Source: an uncultured Ruminococcus sp.
Lineage (GTDB): Bacteria > Bacillota > Clostridia > Oscillospirales > Acutalibacteraceae
Reading direction: 5' to 3'
Length of the DNA: 64,000 bases
Assembly (NCBI GenBank): GCA_902777275.1
Contig: CACYTI010000001.1
Coordinates: 124,001-188,000 of the forward strand
Shown: positions 25,205 to 34,300 of the stretch, one piece after another
How the letters are laid out: the number at the start of each line of letters is the position of its first letter
How positions within the stretch are numbered: the first letter of the stretch is position 1
Notes under the pieces: generated by a model
Database searches by the model: none
What the model saw: the letters and a program-made list of their open reading frames with translations, nothing else
Told to the model about the DNA's origin: nothing
Made by a program: the position numbers and the translations under genes

Positions 25205-25379
25205 TGCGATTTCCTTTCGATAGCTTTTTATTCGGGTAAAAGTATATCACAACTCCGCAGGCGATGTCAATATCGGATGAAAACATATTATTGCAAGCCT
25301 GTTATTCAATGTTGAGCGCTGCAGCGTGCCGAACACAGTCAATGCAAAAGCCGAAAATTATGATTTCATCCCATCAAAA

Positions 25380-25405
25380 AAGGGCGCACGTTTGTGCGTC
25401 CTTTT
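25380..25405 (-). terminator. Terminator after acidic lipoprotein gene
   Basis: Stem GGGCGCAC/GTGCGTCC; on the minus strand it ends in CCCTTTTTTG. The stem is almost identical to that at 24500, with the loop in the opposite orientation. Confidence 0.75.
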
Positions 25406-25438
25406 ATATAACCATGCGGGATCCCGCTTTAGTTGATG

Positions 25439-25915
25439 TTAATCTCCTTCATAGGGAGCTACGGTGTTGTATTCGCCGTCGTCATCAGCGCCGCCGTCAT
25501 CAGCGCCGCCGTCGTCATAGTCGCCGTCGTCCTGATCCTGATCCTGATCCTGATCCTGACCTTCATCATCATAATCTTCATCCTCGTCGTACGGAGCTAC
25601 GGTGTTGTCCTCATCGTCGTCATCGTCGTCGGTGTCGATCTTACTCTGAGTGCTCTGACTTCCCTGATTGCCGCTGACTGTTGCTGTGGTATTGCCCTGA
25701 TTGCTGCTGTTAGTGTTGAAGGTAGCGCCTGTGCTGCTTGTAGAAGCGCTGATCGTGGGGCTTGTTGTGCCTGTGGTGCTGCGAGTCGATCTTGTTGTGG
25801 AGGCAACGGTAGTTGATGTGTTGCTTGAGCTGCTCTTTCCGCCGCAGCCCGTAATAAGAACTGTCGTAGTCACCGCAACAGCGGCTGTCATAACGATTAA
25901 AGCGATTTTTCTCAT
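25439..25915 (-). CDS. Lipoprotein with low-complexity acidic tail
   Basis: 158 residues from the ATG at 25915 (AAGGGG upstream). Lipobox LITGCGG, then a Ser/Thr-rich spacer and a C-terminal half of almost only Asp, Glu, Gln, Gly and Tyr. The motif NTVAPYDED/NTVAPYEGD occurs twice, flanking a DQDQDQDQ run encoded by a six-base repeat. It could bind cations or be a flexible wall spacer; function unknown. Confidence 0.65.
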   Translation of the reverse strand: MRKIALIVMTAAVAVTTTVLITGCGGKSSSSNTSTTVASTTRSTRSTTGTTSPTISASTSSTGATFNTNSSNQGNTTATVSGNQGSQSTQSKIDTDDDDDDEDNTVAPYDEDEDYDDEGQDQDQDQDQDDGDYDDGGADDGGADDDGEYNTVAPYEGD

Positions 25916-26134
25916 TTGAATTATCCCCTTTTTAAAAATAATATGTATGTTCCGTCTGCGGCGCGGCATTAAACAAAAGCTTATCCGCCGCGCTGAACTG
26001 ACGAGAACTTCTTTCCGTTTTTTGCAGGCTCACGGTTTAGCACCGCCGCCTGAGCGCCCTTTGCCTTTTGAAGGGAAGTCGCGTTTGATCATCCCACTAA
26101 TATTATATCGCAAATTTATGATTTGTCAATTGTT

Positions 26135-26551
26135 TCATACGTTATCGGTGATGTATGTTCTGCCTGTCGCCTGACCGGTAACGTTGAGGTTGCTGTCAAC
26201 CGTGAATCGAACGGGAGTGTTGTTCCATCTTCCGTCGGCTCTCTGCGTCATAAGAATCGCGTCGGCTGTTCCTTCGTAATTGCCGTGGGCGTAGAAGGTG
26301 CATTCGTTGGTGCTCCAATCGGCGTCGCAGGTGATCGACACATTGTCCTCAAACAGGCTGTATGTCCAGTTGTACATTCCGTTGAAATGCATTTTGCAGT
26401 CCTTTCCGTATTGAGCGCGTGCGGCAACGGAAGCTTTAGGCGCTGTCGCGGCTGAAACGGCTCCTAAGGTTGAAGCGGCAGCTACTGTTGATACGGCGCA
26501 AAGCGCGGCGAGTACGGTTCCCATGATTTTTGTCTTTACATTCTTTTTCAT
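26135..26551 (-). CDS. Secreted protein of unknown function
   Basis: 138 residues. Signal peptide with a likely AxA cleavage (GAVSAA, about residue 35), then a small globular domain with Trp and Tyr-rich beta pattern (NGMYNWTYSLFED, CTFYAHGNYEGTAD). Two Cys in the mature part might pair. No family recognised. AAGGAG precedes the ATG. Confidence 0.6.
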   Translation of the reverse strand: MKKNVKTKIMGTVLAALCAVSTVAAASTLGAVSAATAPKASVAARAQYGKDCKMHFNGMYNWTYSLFEDNVSITCDADWSTNECTFYAHGNYEGTADAILMTQRADGRWNNTPVRFTVDSNLNVTGQATGRTYITDNV

Positions 26552-26771
26552 TTTCTTTATCTCCTTGATTTTCAGTTTTTTTGATATATTTTTACCGTCG
26601 CGGTTGTTTTCCCTTGACTGTGGCTAAAGTATATCACACCGAGAATGACAAAACACTGACAATCAAACGGACAAAAAAGAATTTTTTAAAATTTTTATTT
26701 TTCAAACGGATGCGCCGCCATGGAAATCATTTTTTCTTATTCTGTCGGCAAACCGCATTTTTCCTTAAATG

Positions 26772-26890
26772 AGTAGGGGCGCACCGGCGTGTGCGCCCGG
26801 GAGCGCTGAATCATACGTTTTGTTTCCTAACAACAATCGGACGTAAAAACGACGTTGGTTCAAGGGCGAACACATGGGTTCGCCACTACA
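26772..26890 (+). repeat. Dispersed intergenic repeat (copy 2)
   Basis: Starts GAGTAGGGGCGCACC and matches the minus strand of 6391-6285. A second inverted part (GGGCGAACACATGGGTTCGCC) lies at about 26862-26883. The rest of 26552-26991 has no gene; it holds the upstream region of the secreted protein. Confidence 0.55.
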
Positions 26891-26991
26891 ACGAGAAGGA
26901 AATTGTGCGCATTTATCAAAACTGATTCATATGGATGCGCCGCCGGCAGAGGTGATATCTGCCTGCGGCGAAAGGTTTTCAATATTATATA

Positions 26992-27357
26992 TTATAAGTT
27001 AAGGAGCTGTCTTTTTCTTGCCGTGAATTCCTCGTCGGTCAAAAGCCCCTGATCTCTGAGAGCGGCAAGCTTTTTGATTTCATCCGCCACGAGCAATGAC
27101 GGGTCGACCGTTCCGGCTTGCGCTTCGGGCTGCGGAGCGTTCCAAGCCGCGGACTGTTGGGCGGTATACGCGTTGTTTTCATTGATATCCGTATACTGAG
27201 CCTCGATCGGCTCCTGAGCGCCGTCATCTCTGCTTGCCCACTCAACCGCGCTGTCAACGCCCTTTTTGCCCGTTTTTATAAGCACCTTGCCCAGATCCTT
27301 AAAAGCGTCTCCCAGCTCGGAGCCGGTTTTTTTCCATGAATTTTTAAAGTCTGACAC
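26992..27357 (-). CDS. SHOCT-domain protein
   Basis: 121 residues from GTG at 27357, where AGGGAGG lies six bases upstream; an ATG at 27435 has no such site. A basic N-terminal helix (KNSWKKTGSELGDAFKDLGKVL) is followed by a Gln/Ala-rich linker and a C-terminal SHOCT domain (VADEIKKLAALRDQGLLTDEEFTARKRQLL). SHOCT is a short oligomerisation or tethering domain. Cytoplasmic. Partner unknown. Confidence 0.72.
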   Translation of the reverse strand: MSDFKNSWKKTGSELGDAFKDLGKVLIKTGKKGVDSAVEWASRDDGAQEPIEAQYTDINENNAYTAQQSAAWNAPQPEAQAGTVDPSLLVADEIKKLAALRDQGLLTDEEFTARKRQLLNL

Positions 27358-27489
27358 AGTTATCCTCCCTTTCGGTTTGAGTTGCAGTAAATATAATACT
27401 ATATGTATTCTACAACATTTTTTCGGGTTTTGCAAGTGTAAGGCGGATATTTCGGTCAGTTTTAGTTTCCGTTGATAAATACGAACGAC

Positions 27490-28158
27490 TCAATTTCTTG
27501 GCTTAGTTTCCATAAGTTTATACTCACGGCAGGTTTTGCACCTTTGACCTGTGATGACCGTTTCATCATAGGCTTCTTTTGTCGTCTGTGTTTCGTAATG
27601 TCCTTCCTCGGGTACATTCTTTTGATAATATTCAATGTGCTCATCATAATGCGGATAAGCAATAAGAGCAACAGTAGGATAACCGTATAATTCTTTTTTT
27701 CTCAATGCTTCTGAATTGATTTTTTCAATTTTAGTTATATGGTTCTGCATATGTTCTTCCGAATTTCGAACCATTGAATTATAGTAATCTGAGTTTTCAC
27801 CCGTATCCAACACAAACTTAACATTGAGCTCCTGACAATCCGGATATGAACATGTAAGAGTTGTTCTTGTGCATTGAAGCGTTTCGGCAGGCTTGTCAAC
27901 CACCCAAACCTGCTCTTTCACGGCGTCGTGATGAATCTTTGTTGTAATATCCTCCCATTGATGTACATGAGCCGTTGTCGGCGGCAATGTTGTAGGAGCT
28001 TCTGTTGTCGGAGCTGCCGTTGAAGCCGCTGCGGTCGTTTCTTCCGTTTTACCGGAAGCCGAGTCAGGCGTTGCGCTGTTGTTCTCTCCGCAGCCTGTTA
28101 ACAAAGTGCATACCGCAAAAAACGCGACAGCAACCGATATAATAATTCTCTTCCTCAT
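27490..28158 (-). CDS. Putative lipoprotein, Cys-containing
   Basis: 222 residues. Lipobox LLTGCGE (Cys about 23), Ala/Thr linker to about residue 62, then a domain with several Cys and His: HVHQWEDITTKIHHDAV, CSYPDCQEL and a final QRCKTCREYKL. The CxxC and His pairs could bind a metal or form disulfides. No family recognised. Confidence 0.65.
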   Translation of the reverse strand: MRKRIIISVAVAFFAVCTLLTGCGENNSATPDSASGKTEETTAAASTAAPTTEAPTTLPPTTAHVHQWEDITTKIHHDAVKEQVWVVDKPAETLQCTRTTLTCSYPDCQELNVKFVLDTGENSDYYNSMVRNSEEHMQNHITKIEKINSEALRKKELYGYPTVALIAYPHYDEHIEYYQKNVPEEGHYETQTTKEAYDETVITGQRCKTCREYKLMETKPRN

Positions 28159-28188
28159 TTTTCTCTCCTCTGAAATATTAAGTAAAAA

Positions 28189-28220
28189 GTGCGCAGCCTC
28201 AAGCGAACGAAGCCGCGCAC
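28189..28220 (-). terminator. Terminator after the PH-like/SHOCT gene
   Basis: Minus-strand hairpin GTGCGC...GCGCAC with GGCT/AGCC-type inner pairs, followed by TTTTTAC. Confidence 0.6.
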
Positions 28221-28384
28221 AAAAATAAACTTCTATTCTGTAATGATTATTTTTACTTTGTGTAGCAATATTTTCCGCTTAAAAAAGCGGTATGTAATAT
28301 GAATAGTTATTTTTCGGACTATGCCATACGCTTTTACAAGCATAGCAGGGTGTGAAAGCATCGTTCTTCCCGGCAAACTTACAA

Positions 28385-28891
28385 TTAGAATCCCAACAAT
28401 TCTTTTTTCTTTCTGTCAAATTCCTCTTGGGTAATTACGCCCATGTCTAAAAGCTCTTTGAATTTTTTTATTTCATCGGCAGGAGACAGCTCGGCTTTAA
28501 CAACTGTTGTGCCGGATTCCTGCGGTCTGGATTTGTAATCTTCCATCGCTTTTCTGATTTTTCTTGCTAAAGATGAAGCAAATTCATTCGCGGGAGCGTA
28601 AGAAAACATTCCGCTCGCAAAATTGATTCTGTTTCTGTCCTGAAGCATACTTGCTCCGACTTTAATATTATTTGCGCCGCTCACGGCATTCAGAAAAACA
28701 ACTCCCGCGAAAGCGCAGGCAACGCTGGCAGCCTGAACGCTCACACCCGTAAAGTCCTTATAAAACCACGAACCGCCCTGACCTCCGATACAGCTCACAT
28801 GGTCATCATAAATTTCAACCACCTGAGGACACATGGCGGCGTTTTTTCTGACGTTTCTCGGAACATCAATTTTTTCTGTTAACTTGCTCAT
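28385..28891 (-). CDS. PH-like and SHOCT domain protein
   Basis: 168 residues. The first 120 residues look like a small PH-type beta barrel (VVEIYDDHVSCIGG, YKDFTGVSVQAA, NRINFASGMFSY) ending in a helix. The C-terminus is a SHOCT domain (ADEIKKFKELLDMGVITQEEFDRKKKELLGF, cited in part). It shares the SHOCT end with the gene at 26992. GAGAG precedes the ATG. Function unknown. Confidence 0.7.
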   Translation of the reverse strand: MSKLTEKIDVPRNVRKNAAMCPQVVEIYDDHVSCIGGQGGSWFYKDFTGVSVQAASVACAFAGVVFLNAVSGANNIKVGASMLQDRNRINFASGMFSYAPANEFASSLARKIRKAMEDYKSRPQESGTTVVKAELSPADEIKKFKELLDMGVITQEEFDRKKKELLGF

Positions 28892-28937
28892 TTAACTCTC
28901 TCCTTGCAAAAAACCGCTTTAAATCTCAGCAGCATTA

Positions 28938-29525
28938 TTATTTATCCGACACCAGCAAAGCGTCACAATTCATACATTTTGTAACCAACCGCGAGTTTTT
29001 GCTTCCGCACTTCGGACAAATCCAATCATTACCGGGACGCTTGGGGCTTTCTGTTTCGCTTTTCAAGAATTGGAATTTTGGCGCGTTATTACCAACGGGG
29101 GGCTCGGGTTTTTCAGCGTCGCAATTCAAACATTTTGTCACAATCTTTGAGTTTCTGTTTCCGCACTTAGGACAGACCCAGTCATCAACGGGCTTTTTTG
29201 TTATGACAGGCGCGGCAGGGCTTGGAGCCGGAGCGCTCTGAGCAACTGAATTGTTGTTCTGATTATAGGGTATATTTGCGGCGGGGGGCATAACCGAAAC
29301 AGTCTCAGCTTCAGCATTCGCAATTGCGTCTAATCTGCTGTTCATCTGAACCTTCAATTCTGCTATCGCCTGCAAAATCGCGGCAAATCCAAAGTAAATC
29401 AAAGCATACAAAAATGTTCCGATCCAAACCCACAGGCAAAACAAAAAATTATGTGTTGCCGAGCCTGTAACTATTCCCGCGATAAATCCGAAAATAGAAA
29501 TAATAATTCCAACCGTCATAAACAT
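28938..29525 (-). CDS. Membrane protein with two RanBP2-like zinc fingers
   Basis: 195 residues. Two TM helices (about 3-22 and 28-54), a linker with a short coiled segment, then two near-duplicate zinc fingers: WVCPKCGNRNSKIVTKCLNC and WICPKCGSKNSRLVTKCMNC. The pattern W-x-C-P-x-C-G-x2-N-x6-C-x2-C is RanBP2-like. The fingers should be cytoplasmic; they might bind protein or RNA. Partner unknown. Confidence 0.72.
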   Translation of the reverse strand: MFMTVGIIISIFGFIAGIVTGSATHNFLFCLWVWIGTFLYALIYFGFAAILQAIAELKVQMNSRLDAIANAEAETVSVMPPAANIPYNQNNNSVAQSAPAPSPAAPVITKKPVDDWVCPKCGNRNSKIVTKCLNCDAEKPEPPVGNNAPKFQFLKSETESPKRPGNDWICPKCGSKNSRLVTKCMNCDALLVSDK

Positions 29526-29826
29526 AAAAAATCTCTCCTTTTGTTTTTTATTTTTAAAGGCTTATCTGCCAATATTCCCTTTATATCTCACGCTCCTCAA
29601 ACGCGCAGCCGGACGCTTACAACCGCCGTTGAAAACGAGCCTGCGCATAAGTATCATAAATCTTTCCCGGAAAATATCTTATGTGTTAACCCCATTGTAG
29701 CACATTAAATCAGCATAATCAATAAAAATTCTCAATTTTTCGCTCGAAAACTGTAAGTCAGAAACAAAAAGGATAAAAGTTTTATTTTGGTATAATTTTA
29801 GCCTGTTTTATTGCCGTAAAATGCAG
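29526..29826. other. Intergenic spacer without a gene
   Basis: Contains the upstream region of the zinc-finger gene. No ORF with a ribosome site and no clear RNA structure were found. Confidence 0.5.
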
Positions 29827-29858
29827 CAGCCCCGCCGGATGTACCGACAGGGCTGTAA
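29827..29858 (-). terminator. Probable terminator of the deacetylase gene
   Basis: Minus-strand stem CAGCCCTGTCGG/CCGGCGGGGCTG with a short loop; the tail is only weakly T-rich. Confidence 0.5.
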
Positions 29859-29863
29859 AATAT

Positions 29864-30532
29864 TCATATTTCTTTTCTATCTTGATCGGGTAATTCGGGA
29901 TGCTCATCCGCGTCAACCTTTTGAAACGCCTCAACGTATTCAAGGCTTTTGTACTTTATCATCTGCGCGGCGCGGTAGGCGTTCAGCGCGAGAGTGATTT
30001 GCTCATGCCCCTTTTGATCGGCATGGAAGCGCACCAGCCGCCGCTTTTCTTCCGCTATTTCAGATATATCTATATAGTGCGACGGGTCGTGAAAGGGAGC
30101 GTCTATCTCGTAAAAATAGCAATCGGCGCGCGCTCTTTGGCGGCGGATCTCATCAAGGCAAAACCGCGCCGCGTCCCGGTGATCGGGATGCAGGCTGTTG
30201 AGCCACGGAAGAAATATGATAGTGTAGGGAGTGAAATCGATTTTTCCGACAGCCTCGGGATGAAGCCCGAGCTTCGTGTCCTCAACGCCGATCCACTCAA
30301 ACGAGTTAGGCTTAACATAATCCATTTCAGCCTCAAACTGCCTTCTGCGGACAGCCGCTTCTTCCTCAACAGTGCGATCCCTGCACCCGTGGCTGCCGTC
30401 AGTCAGAACAAAAATATCGGTTCTTTCAGGCGCAAGCAGCAGAGCCGACGACGCTCCGAGACTCTCGTCATCGGGGTGCGGAGCGATTACGGCTATCCTG
30501 TCTCCGCTTGAAAAAACAATTTCGGTTCGCAT
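29864..30532 (-). CDS. PIG-L family deacetylase
   Basis: 222 residues. LmbE/PIG-L metal site APHPDDESLG near the N-terminus and SLHPDHRDAARF in the middle; both supply zinc ligands. The family removes acetyl groups from N-acetylglucosamine-type substrates such as bacillithiol precursors or glycans. No bshA/bshC neighbours are seen, so the substrate is open. GAGG precedes the ATG. Confidence 0.85.
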   Translation of the reverse strand: MRTEIVFSSGDRIAVIAPHPDDESLGASSALLLAPERTDIFVLTDGSHGCRDRTVEEEAAVRRRQFEAEMDYVKPNSFEWIGVEDTKLGLHPEAVGKIDFTPYTIIFLPWLNSLHPDHRDAARFCLDEIRRQRARADCYFYEIDAPFHDPSHYIDISEIAEEKRRLVRFHADQKGHEQITLALNAYRAAQMIKYKSLEYVEAFQKVDADEHPELPDQDRKEI

Positions 30533-30779
30533 GAGCTATTCCTCTTCTCCGGTTAAAACCGATTGATAACTGCAATAAAATAATATCAAAAAAGTTGTCG
30601 GCTGTCAATTGTAAAAGATACGTTTTTTTGGGAGTCGCTATAGAGTTCGTCGGCAACTACGCCTCGGCGCTCTTTCACCACAGAGCATTGTTATACCCGT
30701 CATACAAGGAACGCCGGATCGTCAAAGACAGCCCCGGCTTTTTATCAAATTGCGAACCGGTCGGGTCAGCGCATGATGA

Positions 30780-31075
30780 TCAATATCCGGCACACTCGGG
30801 CGCGTTTGCTTCGGCGTAAACGTGATCGTACCAAATGAGGTTGTTGCCTGTTTCCTTATCAAAGAGCCGGATAAGCTTGGGCTGTACGGTAAAGTTGATG
30901 GTATGACCCATGTATAGGTCGGTTTCGAGATCCATTGTCGGGATAACCATAACGACCGAATCGGCAGCTTTTCCTCGTCGGGGATCCGGTCGCCCAAGGT
31001 AAGACTGACGCCTTGCCGTAAATTATTCAGTTGCAAAATAGTTTTCGCTTTTTCTTTGCCGCCGTTCCCTCGCAA
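30780..31075 (-). pseudogene. Decayed C-terminal fragment of a sugar ABC-transporter ATPase
   Basis: Minus-strand frames encode a broken MalK/MsmX-like C-terminal region. One frame reads LTLGDRIPDEEKLP (compare the family motif LGIRPEDIHDEE). After a frame change near 30960 another reads VMVIPTMDLETDLYMG, then FTVQPKLIRLFDKETGNNLI, ending at a stop at 30780. The TOBE-like FDKET is the clearest match. No nucleotide-binding domain is present. The assignment is by motif only. Confidence 0.45.
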
Positions 31076-31276
31076 AACGTTGCCCCGTTTACCCGAGAAA
31101 AAATATGACGCGACAAAGGCTAACGTGGCTGGTCATAAAAAAACTTTCATTTCGCAGTAGGGATTCTGCTCCAAAGTGAGAACATACAGCGCAGCTCAAA
31201 GCCGAAGGGACAGAATCCGCCTGCGATATCGTTTTTGACTTTTTACCGTCAAGCTCCGGTTTTAATCGTAAAATCA

Positions 31277-31305
31277 TTGTGTTTTGCTCTGTGCTGTGGT
31301 ACAAT
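31277..31305 (+). promoter_or_regulatory. Promoter for the BspA/dockerin gene
   Basis: TTGTGT at 31277-31282 and TACAAT at 31300-31305, 17-base spacer, 38 bases before the ATG. An imperfect hairpin lies just upstream (about 31155-31235; GGATTCTG paired with CAGAATCC). Confidence 0.55.
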
Positions 31306-31343
31306 GAAAAAAACATTCGTTTTTACATGAAGGAGGAAATTTT

Positions 31344-34300
31344 ATGAAAAAAAGCAAAATACCGATCAGCATTTTGCTTTCGCTGCTGATGGTCATCAGT
31401 CTGTTCTCGATCGTGCCGTTCACGGCGAGCGCGGCGATTTGCGAAGATATCAATTATATCGACGCTGACGGCAGCGAAAAAACGTTAGAAAGGGCTGAAT
31501 TAGTGACTGAGTCTATGGACGATGAAGTCGGCTTTTTCACATCAGCGTACAGTTGGCTATATGTCATCGATGATATTACTCTGACCAGAGCGATCTGCAA
31601 CGATTATACTGATTTAAACATTATTCTCGGCGACAACGCAACGCTTACTGTAACCGGACTCATGAATATCAAATATGCGAGTCTGAACATTTACTGTCAG
31701 AGCGGCGGCACAGGTAAGCTTGTAATCGACGGAAAAATTGGTACAGGCGCTATCTTAGCTGTACCGAATAAAAAAAGTGTCACCATCAACGGCGGAATAG
31801 TCGAAGTAAAAAATGCTTCTTTCGACGCGTTTGGAAGCGGCAAGCTCGTAATGAACGGAGGTACAGCCACCTTTACAGGCTCCCCCTTTCCCCAAAGAAG
31901 CGCAGTCTATGCCGATGTTGCTTTTAACGGCGGCAATCTGACCGCAACAAGCAGCAGTTACGGAATTTACAAGTCAACAACGCTGAATTATAAGAACGCC
32001 ACCGACCGCATCACCTCAAAAAATTACAATGGAAAGGTCACCGTTGCAGACGGTAAGGTGTTTACGGACGGCAGCGGCAATTACTACGCAGGAATCCTGA
32101 CTGATGAAGAAAGAAAAGCCATTGCCGGCAAGACGCTGCAGCCTGCACCCAACGCCCATTTCGTGACCATTGACAGCAGCCTTGCCAACGGCGCGCTCAC
32201 GACAGATAAAAAGGCAACGGTAAGCGGACAGACCGTCACCGTGACCGTCGATCCGACTGTTGCACCAAAATCAGGTTATATCGTAGGCGGCGTTACTGTA
32301 AACGGGACAGCGGCAACAAAGGCGGATGATACGCACTATACGTTCTCAATGCCCGACAGCGACGCGGCTGTCACTGCTGTGCTCACGCCCGACCCCGCCT
32401 GCTTCTCGCAGGACGGCGACGTCTATACGATCCACAACGAAAACGGCTGGGACGTTTTCTGCGACCTGCTTGCCGAGAATACCAAGGGGTATTTCGACGG
32501 CAAGACCGTACTGCTCGACGACGATATCGCCGTTACACGTATGGCGGGCGGAGCCGTTCACGACTTCACGGGAACCTTCGACGGACAGGGGCACACGCTG
32601 ACTGTTGCTTACGGCTCTGAGGACAGCCCCGTCAGCGACGAGGATAAAGCGGCTCCCTTCCGCAATGCGGAAAGCGGCTGCATCATCAAAAACCTGCACA
32701 CCGCCGGAACAATCTACACCTCGAAAAAGTACGCGGGCGGTATCATCGGCACGCAGTACGGCGCGGTAAGGATAGAGAACTGCCGCAGCAGCGTGACGAT
32801 CAACAGCTTGACTGCCGCCGACGGTACCCACGGAGGTATAGTTGGCCGAAACGGCAACAGCACCTCTGCCAAGCTCACCATAGATGGCTGTGTGTTTGAC
32901 GGAAAAATCCTCTCCGTCGGCGAAACAGCTACCACGGATTGCGCGGGCTTTGTGGGATACAAGGGCAATTCCGGTACAGTCACCATAACCAACAGCATTT
33001 ATGCGCCTGCCGAAATTGAAGAAGATGAAACCGAAGTCGCAAGCGGCAGCGCGACCTTCGTCCGCAACGGTTCGGCAGGCAATAACTGCTACTACACACG
33101 CGCTCTCGGTTCAACGGAGAATCAGGGCAAGCAGGCTTACTCGATTTCCGCAGCCGGGGACGTCACCCTCGCGCTCAGCGGAGAAGCAACTTTTTACTCC
33201 GTCAGCGGAATTACGGCTTACAAAAACAACAACGGCTTGAAGTACGGCGATACATATTACGCGGGCGAGAACGATGAAGTTACGCTCACGCTCGGCTATA
33301 CCCGTCCTGCGGGCTACGCCTTCACCGGCTACACCGCCGGCGCGGGCACGCTGACGGACAATGTGCTCACCATGCCTGCCGATAATGTTACCGTAAGCGC
33401 GGGTTTTGAACAGGCGATCTACACCATCACGGTTGCCCCGGCGACGCACGGCACTGTCAAAAGTATAAAAAGCGCCGCATATTACGGCGAATACGTTGCC
33501 CTGCTGATTTTCCCTGAACGGGGATATTGCGTAAAGAGCGTTGCCGTCAACGGCAATGTGCTTGAAGAAAACGGAGGATATTGGTTCTATATGCCGGATG
33601 AAGACGTCACGGTCACGGCGGAGTTTGAGAGCGCGACCTATCAGATCACCGTCGCCGATACGCCAAACGGCTCTGTCAGCGCGTCGGTCAATACCGCGCA
33701 TTACAAGGATCCCGTTACCCTGACCGTCCAACCCGACGACGGTTATCAGACGGTTTTCGTAAATGTCAACGGCGTCGCTGTCATTCCCGAAAACGGCGTA
33801 TATTCCTTTGAAATGCCCGGAGAGGACGTGACCGTCACCGCAGGCTTTGCCGAACCCGACAAGTGCTGCTTTGACAGCGTCACCAATACGCTTTATCTGA
33901 GCGGTGATGTAAACAGTGAAGATGTTTGGAGCTATAAGGAGCGGGCTGAAAGGATACTCGTAGCGCAGGGCGGCTGTGTGCTGCCGCAGAACAGCAAGTA
34001 TCTTTTCGACGGCTTCTCAAAGGTCACATCTATCGACCTGACAGGCGCGGACACAAGTAACGTGTATATTATGTGGAGGCTGTTCAGGAATTGTACCGCG
34101 CTGGAGGAAATCACCTTTGGCAGCGGCTTTGATACCTCTTCCGTGACGGATATGTCGGAAATGATCTTTGGCTGCAAGAATTTGACGACCCTCGACCTCA
34201 GCGCTTTTAAAACAAGCCGCGTTGAGAAAATGTTCAATATGTTCTATGGCTGCGAGTCCTTGCGTTCTGTTGACCTGAGCAGCTTTGATACAGGAAATGT

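Noticed and set aside
25525-25560. Short repeats as a CRISPR array
   Set aside because: Six- and twelve-base units without spacers, within a coding frame. No CRISPR array or cas gene was seen in the window.
31168-31182. AGTGAGAACAT shared with 39453 as a repeat
   Set aside because: Eleven bases only; such matches are expected by chance in 64 kb and the flanks differ.
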